This document shows positions 1 to 5,926 of a stretch of 9,076 nt of DNA, one piece after another. The translations under genes were made by a program, and so were the position numbers. This DNA is from Dehalococcoidia bacterium CG2_30_46_9 (GTDB lineage Bacteria; Chloroflexota; Dehalococcoidia; GIF9; AB-539-J10), in contig MNYE01000109.1 in assembly GCA_001873005.1 (NCBI GenBank), forward strand, positions 1 to 9,076, given 5' to 3'. Position 1 is the stretch's first letter; each line of letters starts with the position of its first letter. The notes below the pieces were generated by a model. It was not told where the DNA came from. It did not search any database and was given only the letters and a program-made list of their open reading frames with translations.

Positions 1-670
1 CTAATCGAATTGACTTGGAGTAATCGTCTATAGCCTTCTCAAATTGCTGCGTATCCTCATATGAATCCCCTCTAACTATATATGCCGTGAAGTCACTTGG
101 CTTCGTTTTGATATATTCATTAAACTCGACAATTGCCTCTTCATTCTCGTGCCTTGAAGCCAGGACTAACCCCTTTTCAAGCCGCTCTGAAATGGGTAGT
201 ATTACGGGTGAAACGCTGTTGGATTTAACGTCTACTCGCCAAGAAACGACTCTCCTTGGTCCAATACGCCCTTCCCTCGTTGGTAGCTCCAATGGCCCGG
301 TATTCTTGTAATCAGCCGGTGTTTGGTAATAATATCCGAACTCATAAACATATGACTGAAGCTTTTTATAGCGATAGCCAAATGTGCCAATGTCATTTTC
401 GTCACGGATAGACCATTTTTCTTTCCAATCTTCGACGAAGTCACCCCACCATGTTTGTTTTAGCAGTATCCTTTCCGCTTCTAGTATGTCATCAACAGGC
501 AACAGACCTTTTTCTGACAGCATTTGGTAGAACTCATTGATTGTTTGCTCATAAATCTTGAAACGATTAGACAAACGTGCAGGAGGTCTAATTAACCCAA
601 TTCTAGCAGCTATCATTAGCCCCCGTTCCCGTGCATCCAAACCTCTGAAAGCCTTCTCGAGGTCTTCCAA
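1..670 (-). CDS. TPR-containing protein of unknown function, 5' part only
   Basis: An open frame runs without a stop from an in-frame TAA just upstream (698-700) to the window edge, giving 223 codons when read from TTG at 670. The N-terminal ~190 residues are not a family I recognise. They are mixed helical, with a Trp/Tyr-rich middle (QTWWGD, then YEFGYYYQ) and a stretch RIGPRRVVSWRVDV. The last ~30 residues fit a tetratricopeptide repeat (AYIVRGDSYED, then QFEKAIDDYSKSI), so more TPRs probably follow outside the window; TPRs usually bind protein partners. No signal peptide or membrane segment is visible. The start is unresolved. A strong AAGGAGG (693-699) is followed 2 nt later by GTG (688-690), which stops after three codons. 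One extra A in the AAAA run at 682-685 would put that GTG in frame with the gene. In-frame choices as read are ATA at 682, TTG at 670 and ATG at 616. Confidence 0.75.
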   Translation of the reverse strand, partial: MEDLEKAFRGLDARERGLMIAARIGLIRPPARLSNRFKIYEQTINEFYQMLSEKGLLPVDDILEAERILLKQTWWGDFVEDWKEKWSIRDENDIGTFGYRYKKLQSYVYEFGYYYQTPADYKNTGPLELPTREGRIGPRRVVSWRVDVKSNSVSPVILPISERLEKGLVLASRHENEEAIVEFNEYIKTKPSDFTAYIVRGDSYEDTQQFEKAIDDYSKSIRL

Positions 671-697
671 GTGTTTCTCTATTTTCTCACTCCCTCC

Positions 698-724
698 TTA
701 GCAAATAGCCAGGTTCTTTGCTAA
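698..724. promoter_or_regulatory. 8-bp inverted repeat between -10 box and Shine-Dalgarno of the TPR gene
   Basis: TTAGCAAA at 698-705 and its exact complement TTTGCTAA at 717-724 are separated by 11 nt. On the minus strand the repeat begins immediately after the TATAAT-like box, and its second arm overlaps the first two bases of AAGGAGG. It could be a repressor operator, or a 5'-leader hairpin that restricts ribosome access. The repeat is seen directly; its role is inference. Confidence 0.5.
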
Positions 725-753
725 ATTATACCTTCAACCAGCCTCAAATAGAA
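725..753 (-). promoter_or_regulatory. candidate promoter of the TPR gene
   Basis: A perfect TATAAT lies at 725-730 on the minus strand. A weak hexamer TTCTAT (748-753), matching only two of six positions of TTGACA, sits 17 nt upstream. Transcription would start near 718, about 20 nt before the AAGGAGG. The -10 box is convincing; the -35 is poor, so an activator or a different sigma factor is possible. Confidence 0.45.
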
Positions 754-809
754 CACTTATGCCACGCTAACTTTTGCTTAACGCAAGGGACTGTCAAACC
801 GCTGCTCTG

Positions 810-850
810 CCCGCAAGCTACGCTGGCGTGAATTAAGTATAAGCTGCGGG
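810..850. other. imperfect stem-loop downstream of the coiled-coil gene
   Basis: CCCGCAAGCT (810-819) pairs with AGCTGCGGG (842-850) through 9 bp with one bulged A and a loop of about 22 nt. It lies 20 bases past the stop of the minus-strand gene at 871. It could act as a transcription end, but no T-run follows on either strand, so it is not called a terminator. Confidence 0.3.
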
Positions 851-870
851 GACTTTGAGTAATGATGCCC

Positions 871-1476
871 CTATTTCACCTCCGTCTTTAGTCTCTCAAT
901 GGCTTTGGCGAATTCCTGTCCATATCTTTTTTCATGCCGAGAAAGGAAATCTTGCCACTCAGGATTACGCTTCACAGCTTCCTCTACATTCAACTGTATA
1001 ATCACCGTGGTCTGACCTTGCTTAACTTGCTCCATTCTTAATTGAGGATTCCTTTCTACTTTTGCTTTTAGGGCGTTATGAGCCCGCTGCATTTCCTCCC
1101 TATATCTTCTTTGCAAAACCTCAAGCGAATTCAAGCTTAGCTCAAGCACTGAAGTATTCTGGTCTTCCTTGAGAGTCTCTATGGCTAAAATGCCGCCTTT
1201 GCACTTTTGAAAGTCCGCAACGGCATTTCCCCGGCTGATAGAATCTACCAGCTTCATTTGAGCTTCTTTCAATAGTGATTCTTTGCCTTGCTCTTTATAT
1301 TCTTTCAGTCTTTTCCATAAACCCTCGGAGTCAAGCTGGCCCTTATAAAATTCTGACAGTATAGAATCTAACTGCTCCGAGCCTTTCATCCTTTCTTTTT
1401 CTTCCGGAGTTACCTTACCAATCCTAGCCAGTTTCTCCCTGATTAGTGGTGGAAGCTTTTCTTCCCATTCTGCCAT
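871..1476 (-). CDS. hypothetical charged helical (coiled-coil-like) protein, 201 aa
   Basis: I do not recognise this family. The product is rich in Glu, Lys, Gln and Arg, with few aromatics and long predicted helices: residues ~1-75 resemble a bundle (PLIREKLARIGKV, then QLDSILSEFYKGQLD), and ~110-150 carry spaced Leu within charged residues (SLEVLQRRYREEMQRAHNAL). No signal peptide or transmembrane segment is seen, so it is likely cytoplasmic. Two cysteines at most, and no metal or nucleotide motif. The ATG at 1476 is supported by GAAGGAG about 8 nt upstream, at a normal distance. It lies 96 bp downstream of the metallopeptidase gene in the same direction, so co-transcription is possible but not shown. 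A protein-binding or stress-related role would be a guess. Confidence 0.75.
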   Translation of the reverse strand: MAEWEEKLPPLIREKLARIGKVTPEEKERMKGSEQLDSILSEFYKGQLDSEGLWKRLKEYKEQGKESLLKEAQMKLVDSISRGNAVADFQKCKGGILAIETLKEDQNTSVLELSLNSLEVLQRRYREEMQRAHNALKAKVERNPQLRMEQVKQGQTTVIIQLNVEEAVKRNPEWQDFLSRHEKRYGQEFAKAIERLKTEVK

Positions 1477-1572
1477 TTATTTACTCCTTCTTCACGCTCG
1501 CAATTTGACCTTTCTTAACGATAGCCAGCATGATTGCCGGCATGGCATGGTTTTACTGTGCTGGCTCTCTCC

Positions 1573-1944
1573 TCACTTCTCACCTTCTATCTTGCGCAAA
1601 GTTTTCTCATCAGTGCCAAAGTGGTGAGCTATTTCATGCCGCACTACTTCAGCTATTTTTACCTCAACTTCCCCGTCAGAGCGACACTGTGCTTCTACAG
1701 GCTTCTGGAAGATGCTTATTTTATCAGGTAAAACCATTCCATACCCTCTGTCTCGTTTGATTTGGGGCACACCTTCATAAAGACCCAATAGTTGGCTGGG
1801 ATGCCTGAGTTTCAGTTTTTTGAGCTGTCCTGGCGTTGGCCAATCATCTACAACGACATCAACATTCTCCAGTTTACTGCGAAACTCAGGAGGCAAATTC
1901 TCAATAGCTCGCACTACCAGAGTCTCAAACTTTTCCCTCTCCAT
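1573..1944 (-). CDS. zincin-like metallopeptidase (DUF1025/PF06262-type), 123 aa
   Basis: This is a small cytoplasmic protein of the possible zinc metallopeptidase family (Zincin_1). Near the C-terminus, at residues 103-112, it has HEIAHHFGTD, an HExxHxxGxxD motif in which H103 and H107 plus D112 would bind zinc and E104 would be the general base. Upstream features also fit: an N-terminal helix (EKFETLVVRAIENLP), the strand VDVVVDDWP, the LLGLYEGVPQIKR segment around residue 55, and the strand PDKISIFQKP before the active helix. The 123-residue length suits the family. Substrates of this family are not established, so the peptidase activity is inferred from the motif. The ATG at 1944 has only a poor Shine-Dalgarno (GATGAGA). 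It is divergent from aroH and is followed by the 201-aa gene on the same strand. Confidence 0.85.
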   Translation of the reverse strand: MEREKFETLVVRAIENLPPEFRSKLENVDVVVDDWPTPGQLKKLKLRHPSQLLGLYEGVPQIKRDRGYGMVLPDKISIFQKPVEAQCRSDGEVEVKIAEVVRHEIAHHFGTDEKTLRKIEGEK

Positions 1945-2043
1945 ATCACAGTCTCATCAGGCTATTAGTCTTCACTTATTTTATCCCAATTTAGTCGACT
2001 ACCAAAACCAGCGATCAGCAACCCAGCTTATTATTCTAATTGA

Positions 2044-2084
2044 AGCGAAGAATTCTAAGAACTTTCCCTTCGCTCAGGGTAACA
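2044..2084. repeat. degenerate palindromic repeat remnant in the divergent intergenic region
   Basis: AGCGAAG (2044-2050) and its complement CTTCGCT (2068-2074) form a 7-bp inverted repeat, followed by CAGGGTAACA. The wording resembles the small dispersed repeats of the GCGAAG/CTTCGCTCAGGGTGACA kind found between genes in many bacteria. Only the short arms are preserved here, so this is a tentative call. Confidence 0.35.
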
Positions 2085-2109
2085 GCTAAGCGCGCTCAAA
2101 TCATTTTTC

Positions 2110-2136
2110 TTGACGAAGAATATAAAATAATATAGG
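2110..2136 (+). promoter_or_regulatory. candidate promoter of the aroH operon
   Basis: TTGACG (2110-2115) is a five-of-six match to the -35 consensus. The AT-rich tract after it contains TATAGG (2131-2136) at a short 15-nt spacing; TAGGCT at 2133-2138 has 17-nt spacing but is a poorer match. The region is the only reasonable upstream space for the plus-strand genes, with the aroH ATG at 2168. I see no T-box, trp-type leader peptide or riboswitch here. Confidence 0.4.
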
Positions 2137-2167
2137 CTATTAGCTTAAGATTGGGGGAAATTATCAA

Positions 2168-2551
2168 ATGTGGTGCTGTGGCATCAGGGGAGCTATTACA
2201 GCTCCGACAAATGATAAAGAAAGCATCATAGCGGCAACCAAGGAGTTGCTCGACAAGATGGTGCGGGCTAATGGGATTGAAATTGAAGAGATAGCGGCTA
2301 TTTTCTTTACCACTAGCCCAGACTTAAATGCTGAATTTCCGGCAGCAGCAACACGAGAACTGGGATGGACACAACAACTGGCTTTACTTTGCGGACACGA
2401 AATGAACGTCCCTAACAGTTTGCCTCGTTGTGTAAGAATTTTGATGCTAGTGAATACTGAGAAAAAACCTGAGAAAATTGCCCATATTTACCTGGGTGAA
2501 GCTAAGAATTTGCTAACGAACAAAGCAACCGTATCCGGAGGTAAGAAATGA
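2168..2551 (+). CDS. aroH: chorismate mutase, AroH class, 127 aa
   Basis: Converts chorismate to prephenate, the branch step toward phenylalanine and tyrosine, in the cytoplasm as a trimer in this class. The length and sequence align throughout with the Bacillus subtilis enzyme without gaps near the active site. Residues known to be catalytic there fall at the same numbers: Arg7 (GIRGAIT), Arg63, Cys75 and Glu78 (LCGHEMN), Arg90 (CVRILM) and Tyr108 (HIYLGEA). The segment [18 protein letters not shown] is the class signature. The ATG at 2168 is preceded by GGGGGA about 11 nt away, a weak ribosome site. The TGA stop overlaps the aroF ATG as ATGA, implying translational coupling with the first enzyme of the shikimate pathway. 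Confidence 0.95.
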   Translation: MWCCGIRGAITAPTNDKESIIAATKELLDKMVRANGIEIEEIAAIFFTTSPDLNAEFPAAATRELGWTQQLALLCGHEMNVPNSLPRCVRILMLVNTEKKPEKIAHIYLGEAKNLLTNKATVSGGKK

Positions 2552-3609
2552 TTGTAGTGATGAAAATTGGTTCCAGCCAGGGGGAAATAGGTGGAGTTGT
2601 TAAACGCATCGAGGAAGCAGGATTAAAAGCACATCTATCACAAGGTGTCGAGCGTACTGTTATCGGTATACTAGGGCGAACTTTCTCTGAACTTCAGGAC
2701 ATGCTGCAGTTGCTCCCAGGAGTGGAGGAAGTTATCCCTGTCAGTAAGCCTTATAAACTTGCTAGCCGAGAGTTCCACCCGGAAAGGACAATAGTAAAAC
2801 TGAATGACCTCACCATTGGCGGCAATGATATAGTTATCATGGCAGGACCTTGTGCGGTAGAAAATGAAGAACAGCTCATGGCTACAGCTTGGGAGGTTAA
2901 ATCAGCAGGCGCCAATATACTGCGCGGCGGTGCCTTTAAGCCCAGCACCTCACCCTACCACTTTCGCGGATTAGGCTTGGAGGGACTTAAGATATTGGCT
3001 AAAGCCCGAGAAGAAACGGGAATGCCAGTTGTTACCGAGGTAATGGCGCCCGGAGATGTTGAATTAGTAGCCAGTTACGCTGATATACTCCAGGTTGGGG
3101 CAAGAAATATGCAGAACTTCGCCTTGCTTGACGAAGTGGGAAAGCTAAAAAAGCCTGTGATGCTCAAACGTGGGCTATCAGCAACCATTCAGGAATGGCT
3201 ACTAGCCGCAGAATATATCCTAAACCAGGGCAACGAGCAACTTATCCTCTGTGAGCGCGGCATCAGAACCTTTGAAACTGCTACTCGCAATACCATGGAT
3301 CTTAGCGCTATCCCTATTATTAAGAAATTAAGTCATCTGCCTATTGTTGCTGACCCCAGCCACGGCACAGGTAAATGGTATTTAGTATCCCCCATGGCAT
3401 TAGCCGCGGTAGCCGCTGGAGCCGATGGATTAATGATAGAAGTCCATCCCAATCCTGACACGGCACTTAAAGACGGTCCCCAGTCACTTACCTTCGACAA
3501 TTTTCGACGACTTATGTCCCAGTTAGCACCAGTAGTTCGGGCGGTGGATAGAAAGTTGTCATTGCGAGGAGCGTTAGCGACGAAGCAATCTCAAGGTAGG
3601 ACGGAATAG
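2548..3609 (+). CDS. aroF: DAHP synthase, type I-beta with N-terminal regulatory domain, 353 aa
   Basis: Condenses phosphoenolpyruvate and erythrose 4-phosphate to DAHP, the first shikimate-pathway step. Residues ~1-70 form the ferredoxin-like/ACT-like regulatory domain (ERTVIGILG, then [13 protein letters not shown]) that in Thermotoga maritima mediates Tyr/Phe inhibition. Residues ~75-335 are the TIM barrel. Metal ligands are in place as Cys102 (AGPCAVE), His272 (DPSHG), Glu298 (IEVHP) and Asp309 (LKDG), and PEP-site Lys131 lies in [11 protein letters not shown]. Position 133, usually Arg in KPRTSP, is Ser here. The final 17 residues (from Leu337; [10 protein letters not shown]) are not family sequence: they are encoded by a palindromic repeat beginning at 3557, which also supplies the stop. 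The Thermotoga enzyme ends near residue 338. Start: ATG 2548 overlapping aroH, with GGAGG 6 nt upstream. Confidence 0.95.
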   Translation: MIVVMKIGSSQGEIGGVVKRIEEAGLKAHLSQGVERTVIGILGRTFSELQDMLQLLPGVEEVIPVSKPYKLASREFHPERTIVKLNDLTIGGNDIVIMAGPCAVENEEQLMATAWEVKSAGANILRGGAFKPSTSPYHFRGLGLEGLKILAKAREETGMPVVTEVMAPGDVELVASYADILQVGARNMQNFALLDEVGKLKKPVMLKRGLSATIQEWLLAAEYILNQGNEQLILCERGIRTFETATRNTMDLSAIPIIKKLSHLPIVADPSHGTGKWYLVSPMALAAVAAGADGLMIEVHPNPDTALKDGPQSLTFDNFRRLMSQLAPVVRAVDRKLSLRGALATKQSQGRTE

Positions 3610-3647
3610 ATTGCTTCCCCTGAACTTGTTTCAGGGTCGCAATGACA
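3557..3647. repeat. REP/MITE-like palindromic element at the aroF-ribF junction
   Basis: This is a 91-bp two-part inverted repeat. Outer arms TGTCATTGCGA (3557-3567) and TCGCAATGACA (3637-3647) match over 11 bp without error; inner arms GAAGCAATCT (3582-3591) and AGATTGCTTC (3608-3617) match over 10 bp. The left interval GGAGCGTTAGCGAC (3568-3581) has no partner on the right, where a 19-bp palindrome (3618-3636) stands in its place. The TGTCATTGCGAGGAGCG...GAAGCAATCTC wording is that of a dispersed non-autonomous repeat common in bacterial genomes. Translated, its left half gives the [10 protein letters not shown] tail of AroF. It ends 5 bases before the ribF ATG. Confidence 0.9.
3618..3636. 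repeat. 19-bp palindrome, copy 1 (nested in the aroF-ribF element)
   Basis: CCCTGAACTTGTTTCAGGG forms a CCTGAA/TTCAGG hairpin. It lies exactly between the inner and outer right arms of the surrounding element. It is the exact reverse complement of copy 3 (7010-7028) and differs by one base from copy 2 in ribF (4396-4414). Confidence 0.85.
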
Positions 3648-3652
3648 GGAAA

Positions 3653-4588
3653 ATGGGATTGAAAGAAGAGCTGGCTAATTTAGCTCCGCCAAAGGATACC
3701 ATTATCACCATTGGTGTCTTCGACGGCGTGCACATGGGACATCGCTACCTGTTGGAAAATGTAAAGCAGCGAGCACGGGAAAAAAATTTGCTTAGCGGAG
3801 TGGTTACCTTCGATCGCCATCCTCAGTCAGCACTACAATCGGGTAAAGATTTACCCTGGCTAAATGAGGTGGAAGAAAAGGTTAAGCTTCTTCAGGAAAC
3901 AGGTATAGATTTGGTTATTGTGATATCTTTCACCCCAGAGGTGGCTCAGTTAAGTGCGCGTGAGTTTGTCTCCTTGCTCAAAAAGCACCTTAAAATGCAT
4001 AGCCTTGTGGTGGGACCAGATTTTGCTTTAGGTAGAGGGCGTGAGGGTAATATTAACCTGCTGCGGCGACTTGCCCAAGAAATGGAGTTTAACGTAGAAG
4101 CCATAGCTCCCTTTACTACTGATGGTGAGATTGTAAGCAGCACTCTTATACGCCAGGCACTAGCTCAAGGTGATATGATAAAAGTGGAAAAGTTGCTGGG
4201 GCGCTATTTCTATCTTGTAGGCAATGTTATCGCCGCGGATAAACGTGGGCGCATTCTAGGATTTCCCACCGCTAATCTTGACATACCGCCACAGCAAGCA
4301 CTTCCTGACAATGGCGTTTATGCCACCATTGCCTATATAGCTGAGCAAGGATTTGCTTCAGCGACCAATATCGGCACTCGTCCTACTTTTGGCAACCCTG
4401 AATCAAGTTCAGGGAAAAGGACAGTAGAAACCCATCTATTGAATTACGAAGGTAACCTATATGGTAAAAAGATTAAAGTAGAATTTATACAAAAATTGAG
4501 AGACGAGCAAAATTTTGCCTCTGCTGAAGAACTAAAGGCACAAATTAATAAAGATATTCAGGAGATAAAGGAGGCCCTGTTGTCCTAG
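3653..4588 (+). CDS. ribF: bifunctional riboflavin kinase/FAD synthetase, 311 aa
   Basis: Phosphorylates riboflavin to FMN and adenylates FMN to FAD in the cytoplasm. Numbering from ATG 3653, the N-terminal FMN adenylyltransferase half shows GVFDGVHMGH (21-30), the nucleotidyltransferase signature, and SSTLIR (162-167). The C-terminal kinase half shows GFPTAN (203-208), NIGTRPTF (239-246) and VETHLLN (258-264) with the catalytic Glu. Length is normal. Between TRPTFG and TVETH lie residues NPESSSGK, several more than in E. coli RibF; this insert is encoded by the in-frame 19-bp palindrome at 4396-4414. Start: ATG 3653 has only AGGA 2 nt upstream; TTG 3659 with AGGA 8 nt upstream is a fair alternative. 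An upstream TTG at 3611 lies inside the repeat element and is rejected. The stop TAG is the first three bases of the AT-rich element. Confidence 0.93.
   Translation: MGLKEELANLAPPKDTIITIGVFDGVHMGHRYLLENVKQRAREKNLLSGVVTFDRHPQSALQSGKDLPWLNEVEEKVKLLQETGIDLVIVISFTPEVAQLSAREFVSLLKKHLKMHSLVVGPDFALGRGREGNINLLRRLAQEMEFNVEAIAPFTTDGEIVSSTLIRQALAQGDMIKVEKLLGRYFYLVGNVIAADKRGRILGFPTANLDIPPQQALPDNGVYATIAYIAEQGFASATNIGTRPTFGNPESSSGKRTVETHLLNYEGNLYGKKIKVEFIQKLRDEQNFASAEELKAQINKDIQEIKEALLS
4396..4414. repeat. 19-bp palindrome, copy 2 (in frame inside ribF)
   Basis: CCCTGAATCAAGTTCAGGG differs from copy 3 (7010-7028) at one position. Here it is read through as part of the ribF codons for N-P-E-S-S-S-G, in the loop after the NIGTRPTF motif where the protein family varies in length. 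Confidence 0.75.
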
Positions 4589-4687
4589 AAAATCAAAAAT
4601 AAAAATGCAAAATGACAAAGCAAAAGTTAAAAAATTTGCATGTTGAATTGTAATTTTGACTTTTGATGTTTGACTTTTAATTTTCTA
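4586..4687. mobile_element. AT-rich MITE-like element, copy a (ribF-tyrS gap)
   Basis: This 102-bp element has perfect 8-bp terminal inverted repeats, TAGAAAAT (4586-4593) and ATTTTCTA (4680-4687), extended imperfectly inward. It carries no coding capacity. Its left TAG is the ribF stop codon and its last base touches the tyrS ATG. Bases 4594-4624 are a perfect 31-bp inverse of 8791-8821 in copy c. Bases 4642-4687 are an inverse of 8653-8698 with 5 mismatches in 46. Bases 4594-4612 and 4672-4690 each match copy b over 19 bp. No transposase is near, so it would be non-autonomous. Confidence 0.8.
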
Positions 4688-5896
4688 ATGACCGACTCTA
4701 AATTTAATTCTATCTTAAAGCGAGGCATAGCTGAAATCATCAATGAGGCAGAGTTGATGAAGCTATTGGAGTCAGGAAGAATTCTGAATCTGAAGCAAGG
4801 ATTCGACCCCAGTGCCCCTGATATACACTTAGGACACGTAGTTGGTTTGAGGAAGTTACGCCAATTTCAAGAGCTAGGGCATAAGGTCACTCTTATAGTC
4901 GGCGACTGGACGGCGAGAATTGGTGACCCAAGCGGTCAATCAACTACTCGCCCTATACTGTCTCAGGATCAAATACAAAATAACGCCCAAACATATCTGG
5001 AACAGTTCTTTAAGGTGGTAGATAAAGATAGAACAGAGATAAGATGGCAAAGTGAGTGGTACAACAAATTTACCCTGGATGAAATAATTAGACTCAGTAG
5101 TAAATTTACGGTAGCCCAACTTCTGGCAAGAGAGGATTTTAATAAGAGATATAGCTCAGGCAACCCTATTTCCCTGGCTGAAATGCTCTATCCTTTACTT
5201 CAAGCTTATGATTCAGTAGTAATTCAAGCTGATGTAGAATTTGGTGGCATTGACCAGAAATTCAATTGTCTCCTGGGTAGAGAACTACAAAAGATTATGG
5301 GTCAACCACCTCAGCAAGTCTTTCTTGTCCCTCTCCTTATTGGTACTGATGGCAATCAAAAAATGAGTAAGAGCCTGGGCAACTATATAGGCATTAAGGA
5401 ACCTCCTCAGGAAGTTTACGGTAAGGTGATGTCCATTCCTGATTCTCTTATCATTGACTACTTTGAATTAGTAACCGATGCCCCAGATAAAGAAATTGCC
5501 GAGATTAAAGAACAAATGAATAATGGCTCAATCAATCCGATGAGTATTAAGAAAAGGTTGGCTCATGAAATTGTAAAACAATTTAATGACGAAGAGTCTG
5601 CCAGTGAGGCAGAACAATATTTTAGTAAAGTATTCCAGAAAAAGGAAACTCCGCAGGAAATAGCTGAACATCTCTTTCCATCCAGATATATTGGAGATGC
5701 ACTCTATGAGATTGACATCGCCCCAACATTAATTAAAGAGGGAATAGTTAGGAGTAAGGGCGAATTAAAGCGCCTGCTTAGCCAAAAGGCGATTGAGTTG
5801 AATGGTGATAAAATAAACGACAGCATCATTAATGCTCGCCACGGCAGCATCCTGCGGATAGGAAAACGCAATTTTGTCAGGATAGCAGTAAGGTGA
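4688..5896 (+). CDS. tyrS: tyrosyl-tRNA synthetase, 402 aa
   Basis: Charges tRNA-Tyr with tyrosine; class I synthetase acting as a cytoplasmic dimer. Numbering from ATG 4688: a Rossmann domain with the HIGH-type signature HLGH (47-50) in GFDPSAPDIHLGH, then GDWTARIGDPSG typical of the shorter TyrRS (TyrZ-like) subgroup, GGIDQKFN around residue 187, and KMSKS (225-229) for ATP binding. The C-terminal ~65 residues are an S4-type RNA-binding domain (RSKGELKRLLSQKAIELNGD). Length is normal for the subgroup. The ATG is immediately preceded by the end of the AT-rich element (TTTTAATTTTCTA), with no Shine-Dalgarno; a TTG at 4670 lies inside the element and is unlikely. It is followed after 30 bp by the aminotransferase gene, likely in one transcript. 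Confidence 0.95.
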   Translation: MTDSKFNSILKRGIAEIINEAELMKLLESGRILNLKQGFDPSAPDIHLGHVVGLRKLRQFQELGHKVTLIVGDWTARIGDPSGQSTTRPILSQDQIQNNAQTYLEQFFKVVDKDRTEIRWQSEWYNKFTLDEIIRLSSKFTVAQLLAREDFNKRYSSGNPISLAEMLYPLLQAYDSVVIQADVEFGGIDQKFNCLLGRELQKIMGQPPQQVFLVPLLIGTDGNQKMSKSLGNYIGIKEPPQEVYGKVMSIPDSLIIDYFELVTDAPDKEIAEIKEQMNNGSINPMSIKKRLAHEIVKQFNDEESASEAEQYFSKVFQKKETPQEIAEHLFPSRYIGDALYEIDIAPTLIKEGIVRSKGELKRLLSQKAIELNGDKINDSIINARHGSILRIGKRNFVRIAVR

Positions 5897-5911
5897 ATAA
5901 ATTCAATTGTG

Positions 5912-5918
5912 AAGGAGG
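5912..5918 (+). promoter_or_regulatory. Shine-Dalgarno deciding the aminotransferase start
   Basis: AAGGAGG stands 8 nt before ATG 5927. It lies inside the reading frame that would begin at GTG 5909, so the GTG start is the less likely one. Confidence 0.85.
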
Positions 5919-5926
5919 CACTAGAG

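Noticed and set aside
1530..2089. Plus-strand open frames across the metallopeptidase region
   Set aside because: They are antisense to the HExxH protein or run into intergenic repeat sequence, with no ribosome sites or family resemblance.
1945..2167. T-box, attenuator or riboswitch before aroH
   Set aside because: No conserved T-box sequence, leader peptide with Phe/Tyr/Trp codons or terminator hairpin could be found.
3611..3652. Upstream TTG start for ribF
   Set aside because: The extra 14 codons are the right half of the palindromic repeat; homology begins after ATG 3653.
4670..4687. Upstream TTG start for tyrS
   Set aside because: It lies inside the AT-rich element, has no ribosome site, and the extra residues are not part of the family.
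5909..5926. GTG start for the aminotransferase
   Set aside because: The AAGGAGG at 5912-5918 would be inside the gene; ATG 5927 follows it at the right distance and matches the family N-terminus.
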